Under the pieces are notes generated by a model. It made no database searches. It worked only from the letters and a program-made list of their open reading frames with translations, and was not told the DNA's origin. From Pseudomonas sp. St316 (GTDB lineage: Bacteria; Pseudomonadota; Gammaproteobacteria; Pseudomonadales; Pseudomonadaceae): a DNA stretch of 64,000 nucleotides. This document shows, in pieces, positions 54,498 to 64,000 of the stretch (the stretch's first letter is position 1; every line of letters starts with the position of its first letter). Made by a program: the position numbers and the translations under genes. The stretch is taken from positions 2,666,001 through 2,730,000 of the forward strand of contig NZ_AP021901.1 in the NCBI RefSeq assembly GCF_018325905.1, in the 5' to 3' direction.

Positions 54498-55880
54498 TCA
54501 CAGATGCAACGCATGCCCCAACGCCCGCAACGCCGCTTCCTGCACCGCCTCGCCCAGCGTCGGGTGAGCGTGGATGGTGCCGGCGATGTCCTCCAGGCGC
54601 GCGCCCATCTCCAAGGATTGGCCGAACGCGGTGGACAGTTCCGACACGCCGACGCCGACCGCTTGCCAGCCAACGATCAGGTGATTGTCCCGGCGCGCCA
54701 CGACCCGCACGAAACCGCTTTTCGATTCCAGGGTCATGGCCCGACCGTTGGCAGCGAACGGGAAGCTCGACACCATGCAATCGAGCCCGGCCGCCTTGGC
54801 CTCGTCCGGCGTCTTGCCGACCACCACCAGTTCCGGGTCGGTGAAGCACACCGCGGCGATGGCGGTCGGGTTGAACTCGCGATGCTGGCCGGCGATCAAC
54901 TCGGCGACCATTTCACCCTGGGCCATGGCCCGGTGGGCGAGCATCGGTTCACCGCTCAGGTCGCCGATGGCCCAGACATTGCGCATGCTGGTCTGGCAGC
55001 GATTGTCGATTTTCACCGCCGGGCCGTTCATCTCCAGATGCAGGGCTTCAAGGTTCCAACCCTGAGTGTTGGGCTTGCGCCCGACGGCCACCAGCACCCG
55101 GTCGGTGTCCAGGTTCAACGTGTCGCCATTGGGATCACGCACTTGCAAGGTGCTGGCCTGGGCATCGAAACCTTCGACGCTGTGCTTGAGGTACAGCTTC
55201 ACGCCCAACTGCTTGAGCGCCTCGTGCACTGGCTGGGTCAGTTCGCCGTCGTAGGCTGGCAGGATCCGTTCCTGGGCCTCGACCACGCTGACCTCGGCGC
55301 CGAGCTTGCGGTAGGCAATGCCCAGCTCCAGGCCGATGTAGCCACCACCGACCACCACCAGGTGCTTGGGTACCGAGGTGGGGGCGAGGGCTTCGGTGGA
55401 GGAAATGATTGGCCCGCCGATGGGCAGCATTGGCAGGTTGACACTTTTCGAACCGGTGGCCAGCAGCAGGTGTTCGCACTGGATGCGGGTATCGCCGACC
55501 TCGACGGTCTTGCCATCGATCACCTTGGCCCAGCCGTGAATGACCTGGACCTTGTGCTTTTTCAACAACGCCGCGACGCCGGTGGTCAGGCGATCGACGA
55601 TGCCGTCCTTCCATTCCACACTCTTGCCGATGTCCAGCGTCGGCGCCGCCACCGTGATACCCAAGGCCGAACCCTGGCTGTGGTGCCGCGTCTGGTGGAA
55701 CTGCTCGGCCACATGGATCAACGCCTTGGACGGAATGCAGCCGATATTCAGGCAGGTCCCGCCCAGCGCCTGGCCTTCCACCAGGATGGTCGAGATGCCC
55801 AGTTGCCCGGCGCGGATCGCTGCTACATAACCGCCAGGACCGCCGCCGATGATCAGCAGCGTGGTATTCAAAGTTTGCAT
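54498..55880 (-). CDS. lpdV: Dihydrolipoyl dehydrogenase of the branched-chain 2-oxoacid dehydrogenase (E3, LPD-Val)
   Basis: The E3 subunit that re-oxidises lipoamide of the BCKDH complex, 460 residues. FAD motif [20 protein letters not shown], redox disulphide [18 protein letters not shown] motif [20 protein letters not shown] and the C-terminal His/Glu motif [14 protein letters not shown]. It resembles P. putida LpdV, which is dedicated to this complex. The start at 55880 ([10 protein letters not shown]) has GGAG 7 bp before it; an ATG 12 bp earlier is also in frame. It is the last gene of the bkd operon. Confidence 0.95.
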   Translation of the reverse strand: MQTLNTTLLIIGGGPGGYVAAIRAGQLGISTILVEGQALGGTCLNIGCIPSKALIHVAEQFHQTRHHSQGSALGITVAAPTLDIGKSVEWKDGIVDRLTTGVAALLKKHKVQVIHGWAKVIDGKTVEVGDTRIQCEHLLLATGSKSVNLPMLPIGGPIISSTEALAPTSVPKHLVVVGGGYIGLELGIAYRKLGAEVSVVEAQERILPAYDGELTQPVHEALKQLGVKLYLKHSVEGFDAQASTLQVRDPNGDTLNLDTDRVLVAVGRKPNTQGWNLEALHLEMNGPAVKIDNRCQTSMRNVWAIGDLSGEPMLAHRAMAQGEMVAELIAGQHREFNPTAIAAVCFTDPELVVVGKTPDEAKAAGLDCMVSSFPFAANGRAMTLESKSGFVRVVARRDNHLIVGWQAVGVGVSELSTAFGQSLEMGARLEDIAGTIHAHPTLGEAVQEAALRALGHALHL

Positions 55881-55898
55881 CGCCTGCTCCATTGAGGA

Positions 55899-57176
55899 TT
55901 AGTCCACAAACAATGTGGCGGGTTGTTCGAGCAGGCCACGCAGGGCCTGGATGAATTGCGCCGCGTCCATGCCGTCGACCACCCGGTGATCGAAGGAGCT
56001 GGAGAGGTTCATCATCTTGCGGATCACGATCTGGCCCTTGATCACCATGGGCCGCTCGACGATTTTGTTCACGCCGACAATCGCCACTTCCGGCAGGTTC
56101 AGTACAGGAGTGCTGACGATGCCGCCCAACGCGCCGAGGCTGGTCAGGGTGATGGTCGACCCGGACAGCTCATCGCGACTGGCCTTGCCCGTGCGGGCGG
56201 CCGTGGCCAAGCGGGAGATTTCCGTCGCGCTGTCCCACAGGCTGCGGGCTTCGGCGTGACGCACCACCGGCACCATCAGGCCAACATCGCTCTGGGTGGC
56301 GACACCCACGTGCACCGCGCCTGAGCGATGGATCACCTGGGCTTCGTCGTCGTAACGGGCGTTCATCTGCGGGAAATCCCGCAGGGCCACGACCAACGCG
56401 CGGACCAGGAACGGCAGCAAGGTCAGCTTGCCGCGACTGGCGCCGTGTTTTTCATTCAAGTGAACCCGCAGCTCTTCCAGGGCCGTCACGTCGATTTCCT
56501 CGACGTAGCTGAAATGGGCGGCGCGCTGGGTCGCTTCCTGCATACGCTGGGCGATCTTGCGGCGCATGCCGATCACCGGGATCTGCTGCTCGTCGTGGCG
56601 TTCGGCATAACCCGAGCCGCCCTTGGCCTGGGTCGACGGACCTTGGGCCAGATAAGCCTCCAGGTCTTCGTGCAGGACCCGCCCGGCAGGGCCGCTGCCC
56701 TGGACCAGGCGCAACTGAATGCCCAGGTCCAGCGCGTGCTTGCGCACGGCCGGCGAGGCCAGTGGACGCTCTTCGGGGGCGCGGGCCACAGGCGCTTGCG
56801 GGGCGCAGCGCGGCGCGGAGGTCTTTTCCAGCGCCGGTTCAGGTGTTGCCACGGTCGCCGGCTTTGGCGCCTGCACAGCGGTCTGCGTAGCCGCAGCTGG
56901 CGCCGGTTGTGCCGACTCTTTCAAATTACCCGCGCCTTCGACTTCAATGCGGATCAGTTCACTGCCCACCGCCATGACTTCACCCGGTTCGCCACCCAGG
57001 GCGATGACCCGGCCGTGCACGGGCGAGGGGATGTCGACCATGGCCTTGTCGGTCATGACGTCAGCCAGCACCTGGTCCTCGACCACCAGGTCGCCGACCT
57101 TGACGTGCCACACCGACAGTTCAACTTCGGCGATGCCTTCGCCAATGTCCGGCATCTTGATAACGTGCGTGCCCAT
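55899..57176 (-). CDS. bkdB: Lipoamide acyltransferase of the branched-chain 2-oxoacid dehydrogenase (E2)
   Basis: The E2 core of BCKDH, 425 residues. A lipoyl domain with the modified Lys44 (VMTDKAMVDIPSP), an Ala/Pro-rich linker, a peripheral-subunit-binding domain (SPAVRKHALDLGIQLRLVQG) and a catalytic acyltransferase domain ending SSFDHRVVDGMDAAQFIQAL (the HRxxDG motif). Its ATG directly abuts the bkdA2 stop codon. The 23-protein assembly uses the E1 and E3 encoded on either side. Confidence 0.95.
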   Translation of the reverse strand: MGTHVIKMPDIGEGIAEVELSVWHVKVGDLVVEDQVLADVMTDKAMVDIPSPVHGRVIALGGEPGEVMAVGSELIRIEVEGAGNLKESAQPAPAAATQTAVQAPKPATVATPEPALEKTSAPRCAPQAPVARAPEERPLASPAVRKHALDLGIQLRLVQGSGPAGRVLHEDLEAYLAQGPSTQAKGGSGYAERHDEQQIPVIGMRRKIAQRMQEATQRAAHFSYVEEIDVTALEELRVHLNEKHGASRGKLTLLPFLVRALVVALRDFPQMNARYDDEAQVIHRSGAVHVGVATQSDVGLMVPVVRHAEARSLWDSATEISRLATAARTGKASRDELSGSTITLTSLGALGGIVSTPVLNLPEVAIVGVNKIVERPMVIKGQIVIRKMMNLSSSFDHRVVDGMDAAQFIQALRGLLEQPATLFVD

Positions 57177-58235
<1,059 letters not shown>

Positions 58236-58236
58236 G

Positions 58237-59478
<1,242 letters not shown>

Positions 59479-59616
59479 CTACGCTCGATCTTGTGAATTT
59501 CTTGTAGTGGGCGCGCTAGCTGACGAATTTCCCGGGGTACGGGAAATTGTCCTACAACAATCATAGGCTCGACGAAGAAGAATATTTTTCTCTGTTGGCT
59601 TGCTGTTCAGATCATT

Positions 59617-59635
59617 TGCAGATAAAAAATCTGCA
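59617..59635. promoter_or_regulatory. Candidate BkdR/Lrp-type operator
   Basis: A perfect inverted repeat: TGCAGAT at 59617-59623 and ATCTGCA at 59629-59635 around AAAAA, 30 bp before the bkdR start in the AT-rich divergent region. Lrp-family proteins bind such flexible AT-rich dyads, and BkdR is known to bind this intergenic region in P. putida. Confidence 0.5.
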
Positions 59636-59664
59636 CAACGATAAAAAACAGGATTATTTGTCTC

Positions 59665-60153
59665 ATGCGTAAATTGGATCGCACCGACATCGGGATTCTG
59701 AACAGCCTTCAGGAAAACGCCCGCATCACCAACGCCGATCTCGCCCGTTCGGTCAATCTGTCGCCGACGCCGTGCTTCAACCGCGTCCGGGCCATGGAGG
59801 AGCTGGGGGTGATCCGCGAGCAGGTCACGCTGCTGGACGCCGACCTGCTGGGGTTGCACGTCAACGTGTTCATCCATGTGAGCCTGGAGAAGCAGGTGGA
59901 AGAGGCGCTGCAGCACTTTGAAGAAGCGATTTCCGATCGGCCGGAGGTGATGGAGTGCTACCTGATGGCAGGCGATCCGGATTATCTGATCCGCGTGCTG
60001 GTGCCGACCATCCAGTCGCTGGAGCGGTTCATGATGGACTTTCTGACCAAGGTCCCGGGCGTGGCGAACATCCGCTCCAGCTTTGCCCTCAAGCAGGTGC
60101 GCTACAAGACCGCGTTGCCCTTACCGGCCAACGGGTTGACCTTGGGCACCTGA
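59665..60153 (+). CDS. bkdR: Lrp-family activator of the bkd operon
   Basis: A 162-residue Lrp/AsnC regulator: N-terminal helix-turn-helix ([40 protein letters not shown]) and a C-terminal RAM effector domain ([37 protein letters not shown]). BkdR activates bkdA1A2B-lpdV when branched-chain amino acids are present. It is divergent from bkdA1 with about 190 bp of AT-rich DNA between them. Confidence 0.96.
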   Translation: MRKLDRTDIGILNSLQENARITNADLARSVNLSPTPCFNRVRAMEELGVIREQVTLLDADLLGLHVNVFIHVSLEKQVEEALQHFEEAISDRPEVMECYLMAGDPDYLIRVLVPTIQSLERFMMDFLTKVPGVANIRSSFALKQVRYKTALPLPANGLTLGT

Positions 60154-60170
60154 ACATCAGAAGACCGCAC

Positions 60171-61035
60171 CAATCCCTGTGGCAGCCTGCTCGCGAAGGG
60201 GTCATCACCTTCACCACAGATGCAAGCAGGCCCACCGCCATCGCGAGCAAGCTCGCTCTCACACGGGATCTCTGGGGTTGCCAGGCCCTGCGCCCGCCGC
60301 CGATCACCCTGTGGGAGCGAGCTTGCTCGCGGTGGGGCCATCACCTTCACCACAGATGCAAGCAGGCCCACCGCCATCGCGAGCAGGCTCGCTCCCACAT
60401 GGGATTTTTGGTGTTGCCAAGTCCTGCGCCCGCCGCCGATCACCCTGTGGGAGCGAGCCTGCTCGCGAAGGGGCTATCACCTTCACCACAGATGCAAGCA
60501 GGCCCACCGCCATCGCGAGCAGGCTCGCTCCCACATGAGATTTTTGGTGTTGCCAAGTCCTGCGCCCGCCGCCGATCACCCTGTGGGAGCGAGCCTGCTC
60601 GCGAAGGGGCTATCACCTTCACCACAGATGCAAGCAGGCCCACCGCCATCGCGAGCAGGCTCGCTCCCACATGGGATTTTTGGTGTTGCCAAGTCCTGCG
60701 CCCGCCGCCGATCACCCTGTGGGAGCGAGCCTGCTCGCGGTGGGGCCATCACCTTCACCACAGATGCAAGCAGGCCCACCGCCATCGCGAGCAGGCTCGC
60801 TCCCACATGGGATTTGTGGTGTTGCCAGGCCCTGCGCCCGCCGCCGATCACCCTGTGGGAGCGAGCCTGCTCGCGAAGGGGCCATCACCTTCACCACAGA
60901 TGCAAGCAGGCCCACCGCCATCGCGAGCAAGCTCGCTCCCACATGAGATTTTTGGTGTTGCCAAGTCCTGCGCCCGCCGCCGATCACCCTGTGGGAGCGA
61001 GCTTGCTCGCGATGGGGCCATCGCCTTCAATATCA
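60171..61035. repeat. Tandem array of 136-bp REPIN units
   Basis: The sequence CACCCTGTGGGAGCGAGC(C/T)T begins at 60305, 60441, 60577, 60713, 60849 and 60985, an exact 136-bp period. A first copy starting near 60171 lacks 4 bp in its left arm (GTGGCAGCCTGCTCGCG) and the last stops after about 45 bp. Each unit holds an inverted REP pair, a spacer (TCACCTTCACCACAGATGCA) and a linker (TGTTGCCAAGTCCTGCGCCC). Copies differ at a few positions (GAAGGGG or GGTGGGG, CAAGTCC or CAGGCCC). It fills the 885 bp between bkdR and the persulfide-dioxygenase-like gene; no protein-coding gene is supported there. Confidence 0.95.
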
Positions 61036-61038
61036 GTG

Positions 61039-61902
61039 CTAGAGCTGGTTGATCGGGATTTTCAGGTAGACCACGCCATTCTCTTCGGCTGGCGGCAGGT
61101 TGCCGGCCCGCACGTTCACCTGGATCGCCGGCAATAGCAGCGTTGGCATTCCCAGTGTCCCATCGCGCTGGGTGCGCATGGCGACGAACGTGGCCTCGTC
61201 GATGCCGTCGTGGATATGAATATTGTGCTGGCGTTGCTCACCCACGGTACTCATGCAGTGCGGTTCGCGGTGCTCCGGGGGATAGTCGTGACACACGTAC
61301 AGCCGCACGCTGGCAGGGAAGGCCAGCAGCTTGCGGATCGAGGCGTAGAGCTGATGGGCGTTGCCGCCGGGAAAGTCACAACGGGCGGTGCCCACGTCAG
61401 GCATGAACAACGTGTCGCCCGCCAGGATCACATCACCGTCGATCAAGTACGCCATATCCGCCGGAGTATGACCGGGCACATGCAGCGCGGTGGCCTTGAG
61501 GTTGCCGATGAGAAAGGACTCGTCGGCGGCGAACAGATGATCGAATTGCGAGCCATCCACGGCAAACGGCGCTTCGAGGTTGAACAGTGTCTTGAAGACG
61601 CTCTGGACCTGCCCGATGGCTTGGCCGATGGCGATCTTGCCGCCCAGTTCCCGGCGCAGGTACGGCGCGGCAGACAGGTGATCAGCGTGGGCGTGGGTTT
61701 CCAGCAGCCATTGCACGCTCAACTGGTGTTCGCGCACGAAGGTGATGACTCGGTCGGCCTGGGTGGTGGCGCTGCATCCCGAGGCTGGATCGTAGTCCAG
61801 TACCGGGTCGACCACAGCGCATTGCCCTCCATCCTGTTCATACACGACGTAGGTGTAGGTCTTGGAGGCGGGGTCGAGAAAACTTTGGATCTGCGCGGAC
61901 AT
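61039..61902 (-). CDS. MBL-fold persulfide-dioxygenase-type hydrolase
   Basis: A 287-residue metallo-beta-lactamase-fold protein of the ETHE1/BLH (persulfide dioxygenase) group: SFLDPASKTYTYVVYEQDGG, the metal motif LETHAHADHLSAAPYLRREL, VPGHTPADMAYLIDGDVILA, GDTLFMPDVGTARCDFPGGN and LYVCHDYPP. The single-iron ligands (two His and one Asp) are conserved. It is expected to oxidise glutathione persulfide to sulphite. It is divergent from a TauE/SafE exporter, the pair found in bigR-type sulphide operons, though bigR itself is absent here. The start at 61902 (MSAQIQSFLD) is the family start. Confidence 0.88.
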   Translation of the reverse strand: MSAQIQSFLDPASKTYTYVVYEQDGGQCAVVDPVLDYDPASGCSATTQADRVITFVREHQLSVQWLLETHAHADHLSAAPYLRRELGGKIAIGQAIGQVQSVFKTLFNLEAPFAVDGSQFDHLFAADESFLIGNLKATALHVPGHTPADMAYLIDGDVILAGDTLFMPDVGTARCDFPGGNAHQLYASIRKLLAFPASVRLYVCHDYPPEHREPHCMSTVGEQRQHNIHIHDGIDEATFVAMRTQRDGTLGMPTLLLPAIQVNVRAGNLPPAEENGVVYLKIPINQL

Positions 61903-62039
61903 GACAGCGGACCTGTGCGGGAAGAAGCGGTTGCTACGCTTGGGTTTACACCCTATGGTCCGCAGCTTAGTGAGGGCCGAGGCGTCCTGCAAATGCGATC
62001 GCACCTGCCAACAGGTGCGCGCGGCGTGAGAGATCCTGA

Positions 62040-62840
62040 ATGGTACTGGCAAGTTTTTTTGGCGTGGTCATGGGCCTGGTGCTTGGCCTGACAGGGGCGG
62101 GCGGTGGCATCCTGGCGGTGCCGGCGTTGGTATTGGGCCTGGGTTGGAGCATGACCCAGGCCGCGCCGGTGGCGTTGTTCGCGGTGGGCAGCGCAGCGGC
62201 GGTGGGCGCCATCGACGGGTTGCGCCATGGCCTGGTGCGCTACCGCGCGGCCCTGCTGATCGCGCTGCTGGGCGCGGTGTTTTCGCCGCTGGGCATCTAC
62301 CTCGCCCATCAGCTTTCGGAAAAAATCCTGATGATGCTGTTCAGCCTGTTGATGGTGCTGGTGGCTACGCGCATGTTGCGCCGGGAAACGCCGCAAGCGG
62401 GGCCCAGCGATCACGGTGCCGCCAGTTGGGGCCAGAAGAATTGCATGCTCGACCGCGAGACCGGGCGCCTGGCCTGGACCGCTCGTTGCACCGCCACGCT
62501 GTCGGCGTTGGGCGCCGTGACTGGAATAATCTCGGGCCTGCTGGGCGTGGGTGGCGGTTTCCTGATTGTGCCGGCGTTCAAGCAACTGACCGACGTGCAG
62601 ATGCGTGGGATCGTCGCCACTTCCTTGATGGTCATCAGCCTGATTTCGTTGATCGGCGTGGTCGGGGCGTTTCATGCCGGAGTGAGCATCGACCAGGTGG
62701 GCGCAGTGTTCATCGCCGCCAGCATCGTCGGCATGGTAGTGGGCCGGCGCCTGGCGGCCAAGGTCCCGGCCCGGGCGTTGCAGGTGGGGTTTGCCGGGGT
62801 GTGCTTGGGGGTGGCGGTGTACATGTGGGTACGGGCGTAG
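62040..62840 (+). CDS. Sulfite exporter TauE/SafE family protein
   Basis: A 266-residue membrane protein of eight hydrophobic helices in two inverted halves: FFGVVMGLVLGLTGAGGGIL begins the first (the GxGGG pattern of TauE) and AVTGIISGLLGVGGGFLIVP the second. Such proteins export sulphite or other organosulphur anions. With the divergent persulfide dioxygenase it would form a sulphide/sulphite detoxification pair: one makes sulphite, the other removes it. The start at 62040 overlaps the longer antisense frame but has a good coding pattern. Confidence 0.87.
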   Translation: MVLASFFGVVMGLVLGLTGAGGGILAVPALVLGLGWSMTQAAPVALFAVGSAAAVGAIDGLRHGLVRYRAALLIALLGAVFSPLGIYLAHQLSEKILMMLFSLLMVLVATRMLRRETPQAGPSDHGAASWGQKNCMLDRETGRLAWTARCTATLSALGAVTGIISGLLGVGGGFLIVPAFKQLTDVQMRGIVATSLMVISLISLIGVVGAFHAGVSIDQVGAVFIAASIVGMVVGRRLAAKVPARALQVGFAGVCLGVAVYMWVRA

Positions 62841-62880
62841 CGACCTCATCGCCACAAGGGATGAGTGCAACTTTGGATTG

Positions 62881-63750
62881 TTATAGCTCCCGGCACTGCA
62901 TCGTAAACCCCAGCGCCACCGACTGCCCTTGCTCCAGCAAACGCAACCCTGGCCGTCCTGGCAGATGATGGGCATTGACCGGATGGCTGACCGGTTCGAT
63001 GCAGAAGAAATCCAGGCCCACGGGGCAATAGAGCAGGAAGTAGTCGCTGCCGCTTGCCCGGCATTGCAATTCATACCCCAGGTCCGGTTGCTGGATCAGG
63101 CAATCGCCGTTCCAGCCACCGAAGCCATTGTCCACCAGTGTGTCGGGCAGCCCCCGGGCTTGCTGGAAATCCCACTCGGCAGGAATGGCGCTCAGCTCCG
63201 TTGGCAGTTTGCTGGCATCGCATTTCCAGACTTCGCTCGCCCGGGTTTGCAGGCGTGTGCCGGCGGTGCGCGGAAAATACGGATGTAAGCCCAGTCCATG
63301 CCAGGCAGGCTGTTTTGCCGTGTGGGTGACGAGCATTGCGATCTGCAGTTGGCCGCCGCTGAGGCGGATCCGCAGGCTGGCGCAGTAGGCGAACGGGTGT
63401 TGGCTGTCGAGTTGCAGCAAGGCTTCCTGGGCACTCTGCTCGATCACTTGCCACGGTTGTTGCCAGGCACTGCCATGGATCGGAAACGGGTCGTTGGGAC
63501 TATTGGCTTCCAGCGCGAGCCAACCCGCCGGGCAGTCGAAACCGCCGTTGGCGATCCGGTTCGACCAGGGAATCAACGGGAAACAGCCGAGTTTGCCCGG
63601 CAGGCCGTTTTCCAGCGCTTGCGGCGCGGGAGGGCGTAGCAGGGGAGCACCGGTGCTGCGCAAGGTCCATTCAACGAGACTGGCGCCCAAATGCGGGGCC
63701 AGGGTGAGACGGGTCAGTTCGTCTTCGAGTTGGAGAAGAGGCGGCGTCAT
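62881..63750 (-). CDS. Aldose 1-epimerase family protein
   Basis: A 289-residue beta-sandwich mutarotase. Motifs seen are LTRLTLAPHLGASLVEWTLR, LIPWSNRIANGGFDCPAG, the catalytic-His region PFPIHGSAWQQPW and GLHPYFPR. It interconverts anomers of sugars; the family also includes hexose-6-phosphate epimerases, so the substrate is open. It is 93 bp downstream of the TRAP permease gene on the same strand, with a REP hairpin between, so both may belong to a sugar-uptake operon that continues beyond the window. Confidence 0.87.
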   Translation of the reverse strand: MTPPLLQLEDELTRLTLAPHLGASLVEWTLRSTGAPLLRPPAPQALENGLPGKLGCFPLIPWSNRIANGGFDCPAGWLALEANSPNDPFPIHGSAWQQPWQVIEQSAQEALLQLDSQHPFAYCASLRIRLSGGQLQIAMLVTHTAKQPAWHGLGLHPYFPRTAGTRLQTRASEVWKCDASKLPTELSAIPAEWDFQQARGLPDTLVDNGFGGWNGDCLIQQPDLGYELQCRASGSDYFLLYCPVGLDFFCIEPVSHPVNAHHLPGRPGLRLLEQGQSVALGFTMQCREL

Positions 63751-63791
63751 GGGAGTTGTCTGTTGGTTGGAATGGTGTGGGGGCAGATGCT

Positions 63792-63824
63792 GTTGTGGCG
63801 AGGGGATTTATCCCCTCTCCACAA
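63792..63824. repeat. REP-like hairpin, GTGGCGAGGGGATTTATCCCC type
   Basis: TTGTGGCGAGGGGATTTATC pairs imperfectly with the following CCCCTCTCCACAA. It lies between the aldose epimerase and TRAP permease genes and may be a processing or terminator site. Confidence 0.7.
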
Positions 63825-63843
63825 GGGGATTTGTCGTTGTCTC

Positions 63844-64000
63844 TTACAACACCAGGTGCGGCAGCCACAGCGAAATGGCGGGGACGTAAGTCACCAGCAG
63901 CAGGACGAAGAACAGCATGGCGTAGAACGGCAGCAGCGCCTTGACGGTGCTTTCGATGCTGACCTTGCCGATAGCGGAACCGACGAACAACACGGCGCCC
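63844..64000 (-). CDS. TRAP transporter large permease (DctM-type), C-terminal end only
   Basis: The last 51 residues of a DctM-like large permease, cut by the window edge. It reads GAVLFVGSAIGKVSIESTVK, LLPFYAMLFFVLLLVTYVPA and ISLWLPHLVL, the canonical last helix and tail of the family. TRAP transporters use a periplasmic receptor and a Na+ gradient to import organic acids or sugar acids. The aldose epimerase downstream hints at a sugar or sugar-acid substrate. Confidence 0.88.
   Translation of the reverse strand, partial: GAVLFVGSAIGKVSIESTVKALLPFYAMLFFVLLLVTYVPAISLWLPHLVL

Noticed and set aside
60171..61035. CRISPR array
   Set aside because: The repeats are regular, but the unit is 136 bp and the intervening sequences are the same in every copy. 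There are no unique spacers and no cas genes; the units are REPIN plus linker.
60220..61137. Repetitive protein encoded by the REPIN array (frames of about 90 to 365 residues)
   Set aside because: The 136-bp unit is not a multiple of three, so each frame cycles through the same repeat in shifted frames. The open frames exist only because the repeat lacks stops; there is no ribosome site or family match.

Overview
This 64 kb window is a chromosomal segment from a Pseudomonas of the fluorescens group. The evidence is the high GC content, the bkdR/bkdA1A2B/lpdV cluster, an MvaT/MvaU-type nucleoid protein, an AlkC glycosylase, and more than twenty REP/REPIN palindromes of the kind GTGGGAGCGAGCTTGCTCGC. 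I see no tRNA, rRNA, integrase, insertion sequence, prophage or CRISPR array. It reads as ordinary core and soft-core genome with many intergenic repeats.

Layout. 1-3216: a chemosensory operon on the minus strand (soluble-type MCP, CheY-like receiver, STAS protein, CheA cut by the window edge). 3.6-10.8 kb: MATE exporter, HAD phosphatase, the nucleosidase PpnN, a DUF3087 membrane protein, a lone arsenate reductase, a KGG stress protein, an unusual ClpP-like protein and a poxvirus-type topoisomerase IB. 10.9-13.5 kb: modABC behind a perfect ModE-type palindrome. 13.8-18.0 kb: a nitronate monooxygenase-like enzyme, a GyrI-like protein and an alkylation-damage group (2OG oxygenase, alkB, ada). 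18.1-20.2 kb: small hypothetical proteins and lipoproteins. 20.4-26.1 kb: galU, then thiol and peroxide defence (gor, ahpC, ahpF) and gloA. 26.3-31.1 kb: a secreted DUF4946-like protein, mvaU, an EAL-domain remnant, a LysR/EamA divergent pair and hpd.

31.3-44.1 kb: rarD, an aldo/keto reductase, an MFS carboxylate permease, the sugar-diacid regulator cdaR with glycerate kinase, a second chemoreceptor, an aminotransferase, an OmpR/EnvZ-type two-component pair, a DUF1345 protein and pncA. 44.5-53.2 kb: an MHYT-GGDEF-EAL protein, AlkC, an RcnB-like protein, a protealysin-type M4 protease overlapping its inhibitor emfourin, an FKBP isomerase, an ArsR-type regulator, a frameshifted AraC regulator and a divergent EamA exporter. 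53.2-60.2 kb: ilvE and the branched-chain 2-oxoacid dehydrogenase operon with its divergent activator bkdR. 60.2-61.0 kb: six and a bit tandem 136-bp REPIN units. 61.0-64.0 kb: a persulfide-dioxygenase-type MBL protein divergent from a TauE/SafE exporter, an aldose epimerase, and the end of a TRAP permease.

Themes that connect genes: alkylation repair (ada, alkB, a 2OG oxygenase, alkC), redox and electrophile defence (gor, ahpCF, gloA, ppnN, arsC, persulfide dioxygenase), and branched-chain amino acid breakdown (ilvE plus bkd). No wholly new multi-gene system is evident. The most unusual items are the degenerate zinc site in Ada, the ClpP-like protein lacking an obvious catalytic Asp, the STAS protein with Gly at the phospho-acceptor position, REP sequences translated into protein C-termini, and the 136-bp REPIN expansion.
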